A DNA stretch of 64,000 bases from Methanoculleus bourgensis MS2 (GCF_000304355.2 NC_018227.2:558001-622000), one strand, 5' to 3'. Shown: positions 39,260 through 47,853, numbered from the stretch's first letter. Notes: generated from the sequence alone by a model not told the origin. Numbers and translations: made by a program.

Positions 39260-40240
39260 TCACACCCGCATCGGGCCATCGTTGCGGGCAGCCCGCTCGA
39301 CGCCGCTTCCGATGAGTGCCGACGCGACGATAGGCAGCGCAATCGTGGCATCACAGAAGCACTGGACACGCGGGGACTCCGGCGCCTCCTTGCCCCAGCT
39401 GATCGCCTCCTCAAACGTGCAGCCCGAGAGCCCGCCCCAGTGGGGGGCGTCGGTGGTGTACTGGATGGCGTAGGCATGCCCGCCGAGATGCTGCTCGTGG
39501 ATTGAGGCGATGACCTGAGTCTGCTGGATGAAGTTCTTCGGCACGCCCCCGCCGACGTAGATGACGCCGGTCTTCTGCGACTCCTCGACCATGCGCGTGA
39601 TCTCGTCGGTATCGGCGAGCTGGTCGATGTCGACGTCAACCCCGCGCCGGCGTGCCATGACGAGACCGATGCCGATGGAGGAGTCGCCGAGAGCGGGGAT
39701 GAAGATCGGAACATCGTATTCGGCGCAGGTGGCGATGAGCGAGCGTCCTTCTGGCCTCCGCTCGCGGAGCCAGTTCCCGAGGCGCCGGATGAACTCCCGC
39801 GAGGAACCGCGGAACGGTGCAACTTCATCGGCAAACCTGGCGATCTCTGCATCAACGCTGCGGAACTCCTCTTCATATGCAAAGACGTCGTAGATGCGGT
39901 CGATCCCCTCTTCGAAGAGCGCCTCGTCGTCGGCATGGTGGTGGCCGATGTAGTGCCGCACGCCAAGGTGCTCGCAGGTGTCATGGAAGATGTTTGCACC
40001 TGTGGAGACGAGGACATCGATGTAGCGGTGCCTGACGAGTTCGATGAGCACGTTCTGCATACCTGCCGGGATCATCGCGCCCGACAGGCCCATGAATATC
40101 GTGCAGTCCGGATCCCTGACCATCCTGGTCCAGACGCCGAGTGACTCCCCGAGTTTTCTCCCCTGGAAGCCGGTCCTGCTCATGGACTCAAGGAGCGCCG
40201 TTACATCCTTGTTCGGTTTGACTGGCTGCGTTGGTTTCAT
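39260..40240 (-). CDS. dys: Deoxyhypusine synthase
   Basis: A 326-residue NAD-dependent enzyme that transfers the aminobutyl group of spermidine to a lysine of translation factor aIF5A. NAD-binding and active-site segments are TIFMGLSGAMIPAG near residue 48, VSTGANIFHD near 78, EEFR, IFIPALGDSSIGIGL near 195 and GGGVPKNFIQQTQ near 250. The catalytic lysine lies in EEAISWGKEAPES near 285. The last residues fall within similarity to the dispersed repeat, so an insertion may have altered the C-terminus. Confidence 0.95.
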   Translation of the reverse strand: MKPTQPVKPNKDVTALLESMSRTGFQGRKLGESLGVWTRMVRDPDCTIFMGLSGAMIPAGMQNVLIELVRHRYIDVLVSTGANIFHDTCEHLGVRHYIGHHHADDEALFEEGIDRIYDVFAYEEEFRSVDAEIARFADEVAPFRGSSREFIRRLGNWLRERRPEGRSLIATCAEYDVPIFIPALGDSSIGIGLVMARRRGVDVDIDQLADTDEITRMVEESQKTGVIYVGGGVPKNFIQQTQVIASIHEQHLGGHAYAIQYTTDAPHWGGLSGCTFEEAISWGKEAPESPRVQCFCDATIALPIVASALIGSGVERAARNDGPMRV

Positions 40241-40791
40241 GGAAGTATCCAGGTATCTGTTTCTGGTTGCGGAGCCTTAATGCTTGGTGCCGGGGCGGAA
40301 AGACGGGGCAGATGGAGGCCCCGGCACTATCTCATATCGGGTCGGGTGAGGGGCTCCGCGCCGGGGTGGGCGGCTGCGGGTGGGGGTTGGGTTTTGATAA
40401 AGCATTGGAGGCGCGACTGCCGGACCGTTGTGGGAACATGGGAGGAGGAGAAATCTCACTTCCGGGCAGTGGGCCGTGGTGGCTATCGTCTTTTGGGGAG
40501 GAACTGACGGGGAGGGAGAGCATCCCCCTCCCCTGTCCGCCATCTTGAATTGTCGGTGCTCATGCACTCGACGTGCCACCGGTACACACTCGAAGACTTT
40601 CGTTCTTCTCAAGTTCCCGCCCCTTGGCTGGTCATTTCATGGAGGCGATACCTGATGTGGACCGGTTGAGAGGCCCGGAACGAGAACATTCACTGGTGGA
40701 TGAGACATGAGCGCTAACAAGCGTAAACCCCGCCAGATGCCGGACAAAATGGCTGGGCACCCGCTCGAAAAAGGGGTGGTCTCCGCCCCTC
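40241..40791. other. GC-rich non-coding gap between dys and the CBS genes
   Basis: No open frame here looks like a gene. The text is G-rich on the plus strand (GGGGCTCCGCGCCGGGGTGG near 40350; GGGGAGGAACTGACGGGGAG near 40497) and can form several hairpins. I looked for RNase P and SRP RNA signatures and did not find them. The promoter of dys on the minus strand should lie in the first 60 bp. Confidence 0.4.
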
Positions 40792-41574
40792 TCAGAGGGC
40801 CTGGATGAGTGAGTTTCTGGTGACGATGCCCGTGATTCTGCCGTTCTGCATGACCGGGACGGAGCTTATGTTCTTCTTAAGCATCAGGTCGATGACATCC
40901 GAGACATCCGTATCCGCATCCACGGAGATCAGGGGCGTGCTCATGATGTCACGCACGAGGAGGTTCCTGATCCGGAACTCCTGGCGGGTCCCCTCCACAA
41001 TATCCTTGAACGCGTACAGCGCCTTTGCGACGTCGGTCTCCGTGACGATACCGAGGACGTTGTCGCCCTCCTCGACGATGAACCGGTCGATATCGCCGTC
41101 CAGCATCCTCCGCCGGAGGTGGACGGCCCGCTCCTCGACCTGGATGGTGTATGCCGGTTCCATGACATCCAGGAGACCGCCCGGCGGCCGGAGCACTCGC
41201 AAGAGATCGCCGGCCGTCACCTGCCCGATGAGGCGGTGATCGGAATCAAACACCACAATCAACTTGTAGTGCTGGAGCAGCGGCACCAGGATATCGATGT
41301 TCTGGTCTGGGTATGCGGAGGTGAAGTTCTCCTCAACCGTGTTTGCAACATGGATAGATGTGGCTTTCATCGCCTGGGTCTTTCTGCTCCCGAGCGTCTC
41401 GGCGATCGCCGCACGGGACGTCGTGCCGATGACCGTGCCGTTGTTGGTCACGATGAGCGGGTCGACACCCTCATTGAGCATCTTCTCGAGTGCTTCGCTG
41501 ACAAAAGCGGACTTTGCGATGGCGATGGGTTTCGCCATCACGTCCCTGACCAGTACCTGAAATTTGTCGCTCAT
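40792..41574 (-). CDS. Four-CBS-domain protein (fifth of five)
   Basis: A 260-residue protein made of two Bateman modules (four CBS domains) and nothing else. Repeats of the form VRDVMAKPIAIAKSAFVSEA followed by PLIVTNNGTVIGTTSRAAIA occur at about residues 7, 67, 130 and 205; the last ends SVPVMQNGRITGIVTRNSLI. CBS pairs bind adenine nucleotides or SAM-like ligands and act as sensors. Its ATG overlaps the previous gene's stop by 4 bases, so it is co-translated in the CBS operon. Its target is unknown. Confidence 0.9.
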   Translation of the reverse strand: MSDKFQVLVRDVMAKPIAIAKSAFVSEALEKMLNEGVDPLIVTNNGTVIGTTSRAAIAETLGSRKTQAMKATSIHVANTVEENFTSAYPDQNIDILVPLLQHYKLIVVFDSDHRLIGQVTAGDLLRVLRPPGGLLDVMEPAYTIQVEERAVHLRRRMLDGDIDRFIVEEGDNVLGIVTETDVAKALYAFKDIVEGTRQEFRIRNLLVRDIMSTPLISVDADTDVSDVIDLMLKKNISSVPVMQNGRITGIVTRNSLIQAL

Positions 41575-42410
41575 TTCGCCACTACCTTGATGATATCATC
41601 TCTCTTGAGCAGACCCCGGATATCTCCGTCCTCCACGACCACAAGGCTGTTGATCTGGTTTTCGAGCATCAATCCGACCGCATCCTGCAGGGATGCGCCG
41701 GGGGGGACGGTGATGACCGGGCGGCTCATGATGTCCTCTGCAACTGCCGATACCTCAACGACGTACCTGAAGCGTTTCTGCCCTGCCGGCTCCTCCTTCC
41801 TGAGGTGAGTAATATCCTTCCTGGGCAGGTTCATCCGTTCATCCAGGTACTCGTAAAATGCAAGGTTACTCTCCGTAATGATGCCGGCAAGGCTACCATT
41901 ATCGTTAACGACGATAAGTTTATCGTTTTTCCCTTTTATCGTGTTGATGACGTGGTCCAGCGAGTGGTAGCGGCTGACCGTGATCGCCTCTTCCATGATC
42001 TCATCGACCCGGGCAGAGAGGCCGCGTACATGGGCTGAACGCATGACGTCCAGTTTGGTGACGATACCGGCTACCTTGCCGTTCTCGACCACAGGCAGTC
42101 CTGATATGTCGCGGTCGAGCATCGTGGCTGCAATGTCATGGATGCTGGTCCCCGGCATCACGGTGATGGGGTTTTCTGTCATCAGGATGCTGACCGGGAT
42201 CCGGTCGATGGGGCGCCGCCGCCACAGCGGTTCCGTCTGCCTGAGCCGGTAGGCGATGTCCTTCTTGGTGAGGATCCCCCGGAGTTCATTTCCTTCCATG
42301 ACGGGGAGCCTTGAGACACGGTGCCTGAGCATCAGGTTTCGCGCATAGGCGACATTATCGGTCGGTGCAATGACATACACCGGAGAAGACATTACATCAA
42401 CAGCACGCAT
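41571..42410 (-). CDS. Four-CBS-domain protein (fourth of five)
   Basis: A 279-residue protein with four CBS domains, starting MRAVDVMSSPVYVIAPTDNV. The pattern V-x-x-I/L-M-x-x-P-x-x-V then G-I-I/V-T-x-x-D recurs at about residues 3, 73, 135 and 220 (for example RLPVMEGNELRGILTKKDIA and GLPVVENGKVAGIVTKLDVM). No catalytic domain is fused. It starts 9 bases after the preceding CBS gene and overlaps the next by 4. A regulatory sensor role is inferred from the fold. Confidence 0.9.
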   Translation of the reverse strand: MRAVDVMSSPVYVIAPTDNVAYARNLMLRHRVSRLPVMEGNELRGILTKKDIAYRLRQTEPLWRRRPIDRIPVSILMTENPITVMPGTSIHDIAATMLDRDISGLPVVENGKVAGIVTKLDVMRSAHVRGLSARVDEIMEEAITVSRYHSLDHVINTIKGKNDKLIVVNDNGSLAGIITESNLAFYEYLDERMNLPRKDITHLRKEEPAGQKRFRYVVEVSAVAEDIMSRPVITVPPGASLQDAVGLMLENQINSLVVVEDGDIRGLLKRDDIIKVVAK

Positions 42411-42419
42411 ACGATTTTC

Positions 42420-43367
42420 TCACTCCTCTGCAAATGCCTTCACAAGATCATATTCAGTTACGAGTCCGACAAGGTGCGAATCCTCTATGACGGGGAACGC
42501 CCCGATACGCCTCTGGATCATCTCGATGGCGATGTCGTGGATGTTCCGGTCCGGGGTGGTGGTATGGAGTTCACCGGAGAGGAGCGACCGCACCGGTGCC
42601 CCCATCACCTCGGCCGAGTCTCCGGTCGTCAGCTGCTCAAACACCTTGCCCTTGCCGAGGTAATTCATGATATCGGTTGCGGTAACGATGCCGCAGAGGA
42701 CATCGTCCACGACGACCGGGAGACGCCTGAACCTGCACTTCACCATCTCTTCGCAGACCTTGCCGATCGGGGTATCGGGGCTGGTGACACGTACCGACGA
42801 CTTCATGATATCCTCCACTCTGCGACTCGAGTTCTCGGTGGTGAGCACCTTCATCACGTCGCGCTCGGTCACGATACCCCTCAGGTTCTCTTCGGCGTCG
42901 ATGATGGGGATTCCACCAATGTTCCGGTTGATGATGACATTGACTGCATCATCGATGCTCCCGGTGACGGGCATGGTCACCGGTTGCGGCGTCATGATCT
43001 CGCGCAGCCCCTCGTTGATGGCAGCGAGGAAGTTGCCCTTATGCTTCACCTGCACGAGGTTGAACTTGTCGCCGCCGCCCATGAAGTTGATGATGTCGCT
43101 GACAGTTACGATCCCCCTGAGGCGGTGTGTTCCGGCATCAACGACCGGCAGCCTGCGAAACCCTTCCCGGGTCATAATCTCGACTGCCTGGATGATCGTG
43201 GTGGTCTGCTGTGCTGTGATGACGTTTCTGGTAGCGATCGCCATGATCTCGCCTTCATATCCGGCGATCCTTGTCTTGAAATCGACAGGTCCGCGGTTGA
43301 GTTTGCCCGGCATCTTCAGGAGCCTGTCAGCCGGTTTCTTCTCTGAATGATTTGGGTTCGGTTGCAT
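42420..43367 (-). CDS. Four-CBS-domain protein (third of five)
   Basis: A 315-residue protein with a 50-residue basic N-terminus (KKPADRLLKMPGKLNRGPVD) and four CBS domains, recognised by GFRRLPVVDAGTHRLRGIVT, GGIPIIDAEENLRGIVTERD, RRLPVVVDDVLCGIVTATDI and GAFPVIEDSHLVGLVTEYDL. GGAGTG precedes its ATG. A start of this kind, with RLLKMPGKLNRGPV and then a FKTRIAGYEGEIMAIATRN segment, is the only non-CBS sequence in it. It has no recognisable effector domain. Confidence 0.9.
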   Translation of the reverse strand: MQPNPNHSEKKPADRLLKMPGKLNRGPVDFKTRIAGYEGEIMAIATRNVITAQQTTTIIQAVEIMTREGFRRLPVVDAGTHRLRGIVTVSDIINFMGGGDKFNLVQVKHKGNFLAAINEGLREIMTPQPVTMPVTGSIDDAVNVIINRNIGGIPIIDAEENLRGIVTERDVMKVLTTENSSRRVEDIMKSSVRVTSPDTPIGKVCEEMVKCRFRRLPVVVDDVLCGIVTATDIMNYLGKGKVFEQLTTGDSAEVMGAPVRSLLSGELHTTTPDRNIHDIAIEMIQRRIGAFPVIEDSHLVGLVTEYDLVKAFAEE

Positions 43368-43403
43368 GGTATCACTCCTCTGGGATTGGTATTCGAAATG
43401 CTC

Positions 43404-44159
43404 TCATGGGATTAGGCAGCTAGAGACATCATGACGGTCGATGATACCGACGATTCTCTTCCTCTCATCAATGACGGGGAGGATGCTGATATCGTGGTCG
43501 ACCATCAGTCTTGCCGCCGTGGCTACCTGATCATCGGGCGTCACGCTGACGACGGGCGTCGTCATCACCCGGTCCACGGTGGTGTCTGCCTGGTTCTTCA
43601 CCGATATGCGGACGTTTCCTGCGCGCAGGAGATCCCGGCGGGAGATGATGCCGATGACCTCGTCCTTCTGCACCACCGGGAACGCAATAAAGCCGCTGGA
43701 GACGATCAGGCTATAGATCTTGTGTATGGGATCCTCTGGTGCACAGGTGATGGGCTCCCGCGTCATGACGTCCCCGACCCTGCCGGGGATGTTGCGGCGC
43801 GATATCAGGACCGGGAAGAGTTCGGAGAAGAGCACTCCTCCCAGGAGCACACCGTCTTCGTCGACGACTGCAGCGCTATTGGTATAGGCATCCATTATGG
43901 CACGAGCGACCTCTGTGAGGGGGGTATCCCGGGTTACCCGGGCTGCCTCCCTGACAAAACCCTTGATAGTGACGTTCGATTTGGTATCCACCACTCTGAG
44001 GACGTCGGATATATCGAGATAGCCCATCAGGCGGTTTTTTTCATCCACGACGTAGAGTTCGCGGAAGACGTCGTCCCGGAGGACGCTGCGTGCTTTCGTG
44101 ACGTGGTCGTCGTAGCGCAGGACGGGAATCTTCACCATCAGGTTTGAGGCCACTTTCAT
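43404..44159 (-). CDS. Four-CBS-domain protein (second of five)
   Basis: A 251-residue protein, four CBS domains, from the ATG at 44159 (MKVASNLMVKIPVLRYDDHV). GGAGGAG lies about 9 bases upstream of that ATG, and the longer frame reads through the zinc-ribbon end of the preceding gene, so it is rejected. Later repeats read AAVVDEDGVLLGGVLFSELF, AFPVVQKDEVIGIISRRDLL and ILPVIDERKRIVGIIDRHDV. The start overlaps the first CBS gene by 4 bases. Confidence 0.9.
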   Translation of the reverse strand: MKVASNLMVKIPVLRYDDHVTKARSVLRDDVFRELYVVDEKNRLMGYLDISDVLRVVDTKSNVTIKGFVREAARVTRDTPLTEVARAIMDAYTNSAAVVDEDGVLLGGVLFSELFPVLISRRNIPGRVGDVMTREPITCAPEDPIHKIYSLIVSSGFIAFPVVQKDEVIGIISRRDLLRAGNVRISVKNQADTTVDRVMTTPVVSVTPDDQVATAARLMVDHDISILPVIDERKRIVGIIDRHDVSSCLIP

Positions 44160-44719
44160 AACAACTGCTCCTCCTCCCGGCAGACGGGGCAGAGCATAAG
44201 GTTGTCGACCCGCGAGAGGTCGTCGGACATGTTCCCGCACCGGTCGCAGACGCCCATGGTGTACTCCTCCTCGCGGTTGATCTCGATGAGGTCTGCCAGC
44301 AGTTCGTTCAACTCAGCCGCGACAGTGAGAATATCCCGGACTGTCACGATCCCGATGACCAGCTGGTTCTCAACAACAGGAAGCCTGCGGACGCGGTGCT
44401 TCACCATCATTGTTGATGCGTCACCGACCAGTTTGTCGGCACCGATCGTGATCAGCGGGGTGCTCATGATCTCGCTGACATGAATACTGCTCGGTTTTAA
44501 GTCTTTTGCCACGACTTTACAGTTGATATCCTCCTCTGTGACGATCCCGATGGGCAGGTTATTTTGTAATACGATACAACTACCGACCTCATCGCGGCAC
44601 ATTGCCTGTGCCGCCCGGGCGACTGTCTCCCCCACATCGATGGTCGTTGGATGGCTCCGCATGACCTCCCTGACTGGAACGCGTGTCTCGAAGTGGATGG
44701 TATCGTTATTGTTCATCAT
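44156..44719 (-). CDS. CBS-pair protein with C-terminal zinc ribbon (first of five)
   Basis: A 187-residue protein that leads the CBS operon. Two CBS domains (residues about 12-75 and 78-140; GSCIVLQNNLPIGIVTEEDI, RRLPVVENQLVIGIVTVRDI) are followed by a zinc-ribbon-like tail with CDRCGNMSDD and LMLCPVCREEE, giving two CxxC pairs. CBS plus zinc ribbon suggests a ligand-sensing protein that binds nucleic acid or a protein partner. GGAG lies six bases before the ATG. It is divergent from the Era-like GTPase gene, with an AT-rich shared region between. Confidence 0.9.
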   Translation of the reverse strand: MMNNNDTIHFETRVPVREVMRSHPTTIDVGETVARAAQAMCRDEVGSCIVLQNNLPIGIVTEEDINCKVVAKDLKPSSIHVSEIMSTPLITIGADKLVGDASTMMVKHRVRRLPVVENQLVIGIVTVRDILTVAAELNELLADLIEINREEEYTMGVCDRCGNMSDDLSRVDNLMLCPVCREEEQLL

Positions 44720-44859
44720 GGGATTCTCCTAATCCGGTCGTTATAAGAGCCGTTCATCCTGGTCCAAGTGTATCTAGGTTTTGACAGTATAAAAGAATTC
44801 TCACGCCCCGGGATTGTTGTTTGTCCCCAAAAAATGGGTAATCTGCCGGATGGAACATA

Positions 44860-44880
44860 TAATTATATTTATTTAGGGGT
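44860..44880 (+). promoter_or_regulatory. Promoter of the Era-like GTPase operon
   Basis: ATAATTATATTTATTTAGGG is an AT-rich TATA region about 60 bp before the ATG at 44930. On the other strand, CTTTTATACTGTC near 44790 could serve the CBS operon. Confidence 0.5.
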
Positions 44881-44929
44881 TCTATACCTTACCTGAGTAT
44901 AGAAGAAAAGGTCTATCAGAGGGTGCCAG

Positions 44930-45571
44930 ATGAAGTTCTTAGTTCGTACAAAACAGAAGATCTCGCAGTTCCTAAAGACGTTCTTCAGGAAGCGGACCTG
45001 CAGGATTGGGATCTACGGGCCGCCTAATGCGGGCAAGACAACGCTCGCAAACAGGATCGTGCGGGATTGGACCGGTGATGCAGTCGGGCCGGTCAGCGAG
45101 GTGCCGCACGAGACCCGTCGTGTGCGGCGCAAGCAGGATATCACTATCACGGGCCAGAACGGCCACTCGATCACCTTCGATATCGTCGATACGCCGGGTG
45201 TGACGACCAAGATCGATTATAATGAGTTCATCGAATACGGTTTTGAGAAGGAGGAGGCAGTCAGGCGGGCACGGGAGGCGACCGAGGGGGTGGCCGAGGC
45301 GATGCACTGGCTCCGTGAGGATATCGACGGCGTCATCTACATGCTCGATTCCACGCAGGACCCGTTCCAGCAGGTGAATATCATGATGGTGGGGATCATC
45401 GAGAGCAGGAAACTTCCGATCCTGATCGTCGCCAACAAAAACGATCTTCCTGATGCTTCGCCGGCGCGGATCAAGAGTGCGTTTCCCCAGCACCCTGTGG
45501 TTGCCATATCGGGCCTGGAGGGAAACAACGTGGATGAACTGTATGAGCAGATGACGTCCTATTTCGGGTGA
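44930..45571 (+). CDS. Era-like GTP-binding protein (Oap cluster)
   Basis: A 213-residue small GTPase. G1 is GIYGPPNAGKTTLANRI near residue 28, G3 is FDIVDTPGV near 83, G4 is VANKND near 167 and G5 is AISGLEG near 190. The N-terminal 25 residues are basic. It heads a three-gene operon with a DUF2073 protein and a zinc-ribbon protein, which I know as the archaeal OapABC (origin-associated) set; in haloarchaea it lies by a replication origin. GGGTG precedes the ATG. Confidence 0.9.
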   Translation: MKFLVRTKQKISQFLKTFFRKRTCRIGIYGPPNAGKTTLANRIVRDWTGDAVGPVSEVPHETRRVRRKQDITITGQNGHSITFDIVDTPGVTTKIDYNEFIEYGFEKEEAVRRAREATEGVAEAMHWLREDIDGVIYMLDSTQDPFQQVNIMMVGIIESRKLPILIVANKNDLPDASPARIKSAFPQHPVVAISGLEGNNVDELYEQMTSYFG

Positions 45572-45942
45572 TGGAGATGATACAGGGTGTACAGATAGAC
45601 CTTATTTCGGCAGAGCGCCTTGACCGGCTCACTGCGATGGAGAAGATCCGCCTGATCCTCGACGATGTCATGGAGGGGAACATTGTCGTCCTGGAGAAGG
45701 GTCTTGCGCCTGATGAGCAGAGCAAGCTCATTGAAATTACGATGCGGGAGATCACGCCAGACGGGTTCTCGGGTATCGAGATGGAGACGTATCCTGTCAG
45801 GGATGCCCCGGACGGTTTTCTGGCGAGACTCTTCGGCGGGAAGCGCTCTGAGACACGGCTGACCGTGATCGGGCCGGCCAACCAGCTCAAGACCATCAAG
45901 AAAGAGAAGGATCTCATCAGTGCATGGGTTTCCTCCAGGTGA
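45571..45942 (+). CDS. DUF2073-family protein (OapB-like)
   Basis: A 123-residue archaeal protein matching my memory of DUF2073: GVQIDLISAERLDRLTAMEK at the start, then IRLILDDVMEGNIVVLEKGL, IEMETYPV and LTVIGPANQLKTIKKEKDLI near the end. No catalytic motif is evident. The ATG at 45571 shares a base with the GTPase stop (TGATG). Its biochemical role is not established. Confidence 0.85.
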   Translation: MEMIQGVQIDLISAERLDRLTAMEKIRLILDDVMEGNIVVLEKGLAPDEQSKLIEITMREITPDGFSGIEMETYPVRDAPDGFLARLFGGKRSETRLTVIGPANQLKTIKKEKDLISAWVSSR

Positions 45943-45964
45943 ATAGAATTTTGGGTGATAATTG

Positions 45965-46339
45965 ATGCCTCACAAATGTACGCAATGCGGCAGGGAGTTC
46001 GAAGACGGGTCGACGACGATACTGAAAGGGTGCCCGAGTTGCGGCGGGAAGAAGTTTCTCTACATCCGTGAGGCTGAGCGGCACGACGATGTGCTGAAAG
46101 AAAAATCGATCGATGAGATTGTCAGGGATACGGGGGAGGATGTGCTTGAGGTCCGTGATGAGCGAAAGAGAGAGGAGATCGAGGTCTTTGAACGGATCGA
46201 GAGCATCCGTATCCTTGCTCCTGGTTCGTATGAACTGAATATCGAGAAACTGGCCAGGTCTGATGAGGTCGTTCTCGGGCTGGAGAAGGAGGGGAGATAC
46301 ATGGTGGATATCCTCTCCATGGCCCGGAAGAAGAAGTGA
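45965..46339 (+). CDS. Zinc-ribbon protein (OapC/DUF2072-like)
   Basis: A 124-residue protein with an N-terminal zinc ribbon (HKCTQCGREF then GCPSCGGKKF), a charged middle and a C-terminal domain ending GSYELNIEKLARSDEVVLGL, then EKEGRYMVDILSMARKKK. It is the third gene of the GTPase/DUF2073/zinc-ribbon cluster. The ATG at 45965 is chosen over an overlapping TTG because GGGTGAT is well spaced. Confidence 0.87.
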   Translation: MPHKCTQCGREFEDGSTTILKGCPSCGGKKFLYIREAERHDDVLKEKSIDEIVRDTGEDVLEVRDERKREEIEVFERIESIRILAPGSYELNIEKLARSDEVVLGLEKEGRYMVDILSMARKKK

Positions 46340-46365
46340 GACCCGTTTCGCCGGCTCCCCCAGAC

Positions 46366-46393
46366 GGGATTTTCTTCTGTTTTTGCGGTTTCT
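46366..46393 (+). terminator. T-rich terminator after the Oap operon
   Basis: GGGATTTTCTTCTGTTTTTG offers the U-rich runs typical of archaeal termination, 30 bases after the zinc-ribbon gene. A second run of eight T lies at 46423-46430. Confidence 0.45.
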
Positions 46394-46404
46394 CGTAATA
46401 AAAC

Positions 46405-46412
46405 TTATATAA
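46405..46412 (+). promoter_or_regulatory. TATA box of the KamA-like gene
   Basis: AAACTTATATAATC is a good archaeal TATA box. A start about 25-28 bases on, near 46434, gives a leader of about 190 nt before the ATG at 46623. Confidence 0.6.
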
Positions 46413-46439
46413 TCTCATGACCTTTTTTTTGCATAGAAT

Positions 46440-46510
46440 ATAACCCGACACTCATAGGCGCATGTCGGGCAATGGTTTCCTGTATGAGAGCGTGGAAACC
46501 CTCATGAATC
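46440..46510 (+). ncRNA. Candidate structured leader: twin hairpins with kissing loops
   Basis: Two perfect 7-bp hairpins stand side by side. The first pairs CCCGACA (46444-46450) with TGTCGGG (46463-46469); the second pairs GGTTTCC (46474-46480) with GGAAACC (46494-46500). Loop 1 contains CTCATA (46451-46456) and loop 2 contains its exact complement TATGAG (46483-46488), so a kissing-loop contact is possible. A second CTCAT at 46501-46505 could compete for loop 2. The placement downstream of a TATA box and upstream of the KamA-like gene suggests a cis-regulatory RNA or a small RNA. I recognise no known class. Confidence 0.5.
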
Positions 46511-46622
46511 CTGTGTGTTGACAGATCAACTTATCTCTGATCGATTGCTCTCGTGCGGCCTCCTCCCGACTGCTTCTGACCGTACCCTTGTAACGGGGGG
46601 TGTCTACGTGGAGAACGATACC

Positions 46623-47798
46623 ATGAATCCGACGTATATATCATCACTCGATACGGTTTCCGGGATCAGTCCGGAGGAGCGTGCCCGCCTCGCGCGGGTG
46701 ACCGATCTCTTTGCGTTCCGGTCAAATGACTATTATCTCTCGTTGATAGACTGGGATGATCCGAAAGATCCTATCAGGCGGCTGATCATACCGACCCTTG
46801 AGGAGCTTGAGCCCTGGGGGCGTCTGGACCCATCGTCGGAGCACCTGTATACCCGGGCGCCGGGGCTGCAGCATAAGTACCGGGAGACGGCTCTCCTGCT
46901 GGTGAGTGATCTCTGCGGCGGTCTCTGCCGGTACTGTTTCCGCAAACGTCTCTTCATTGACGACGCCCGTGAGGTGAACAGGGATATCTCGGGGGGGCTT
47001 GCCTACATCAGGGAGCACCCCGAGATCACGAACGTCCTGCTCACCGGTGGCGATCCCCTGATCCTCGATACCGCCCGTCTGCGGGAGATCCTTGCCCGTC
47101 TCCGGGGGATTGAGCACGTCAGGATCATCAGGATCGGGACGAAGATGCCAGCATATAATCCCTACCGGATCATTAACGATCCCGGCCTGCTTGACGCAGT
47201 CAGGGAGTACAGCCTTGGCGAGAAGAGTATCTACATCATGGTGCAGTTCAACCATCCCCGTGAGCTGACCGAGGCTGCGTGCCGGGCGGTGGCGCTCCTG
47301 CAGGATGCCGGGGCGGTTATCATGAACCAGACGCCCCTGATCCGGGGTATCAACGATGACCCTGCGGTGTTATCGAGGCTTCTTGGGCGGCTCTCGTTCA
47401 TCGGGGTCAACCCCTACTATGTCTTCCAGTGCCGGCCCACGACCGGGAACCGGCCGTTTGCGGTGCCGGTGGAGGAGTCGTACCGGATATTTGAGCGGGC
47501 GCGGGCGACCTGCTCGGGGCTCTCCAAGCAGGCGCGGTTTGTTATGTCCCATGCTACCGGGAAGATCGAGGTGGTGGGGATGACTGATGAGTACACCTTC
47601 TTTAAGTACAACCAGGCGGCGGACCCGGATGATATCGGGCGGTTTATGGTCTACAGGGGTAACCCGGAGGCCTACTGGTTCGATGACTACACGGATCTCG
47701 TGGATGAGGGGCGGATCTGGAAGTCAGGGCGGGTCGATGGGGATCCCGGCGGGCGCGGGGTGCAGGTCAAGACTGAGGAGAGTCCGGTGGTGTTGTAG
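46623..47798 (+). CDS. KamA-family radical SAM protein
   Basis: A 391-residue radical SAM enzyme related to lysine 2,3-aminomutase. The cluster motif is CGGLCRYCFRKR (CxxxCxxC). Preceding KYRETALLLVSDLCGG and following NVLLTGGDPLILDT, RIGTKMP, MVQFNHPREL and MNQTPLIRGIND are all typical of the family. Methanogens use a KamA/YodO pair to make the osmolyte N-epsilon-acetyl-beta-lysine, but no acetyltransferase is adjacent here and KamA-like proteins vary in substrate. I start at the ATG at 46623, with GTGGAG eight bases upstream; the open frame extends to 46515. A structured leader precedes it. Confidence 0.85.
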   Translation: MNPTYISSLDTVSGISPEERARLARVTDLFAFRSNDYYLSLIDWDDPKDPIRRLIIPTLEELEPWGRLDPSSEHLYTRAPGLQHKYRETALLLVSDLCGGLCRYCFRKRLFIDDAREVNRDISGGLAYIREHPEITNVLLTGGDPLILDTARLREILARLRGIEHVRIIRIGTKMPAYNPYRIINDPGLLDAVREYSLGEKSIYIMVQFNHPRELTEAACRAVALLQDAGAVIMNQTPLIRGINDDPAVLSRLLGRLSFIGVNPYYVFQCRPTTGNRPFAVPVEESYRIFERARATCSGLSKQARFVMSHATGKIEVVGMTDEYTFFKYNQAADPDDIGRFMVYRGNPEAYWFDDYTDLVDEGRIWKSGRVDGDPGGRGVQVKTEESPVVL

Positions 47799-47853
47799 GG
47801 GCGGGACGGCTTCTGCCCGCCATGCAGCCCTCCTGCTCACCTGTGCCCGGGCC

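Noticed and set aside
38965-40017. 350-codon minus-strand frame overlapping dys
   Set aside because: It is out of frame with deoxyhypusine synthase, which carries all family motifs; the alternative is Ser/Arg-rich and extends into repeat DNA.
40241-40791. Possible RNase P or SRP RNA in the GC-rich gap
   Set aside because: I looked for the conserved core of each RNA and found neither; hairpin potential alone is expected at this base composition.
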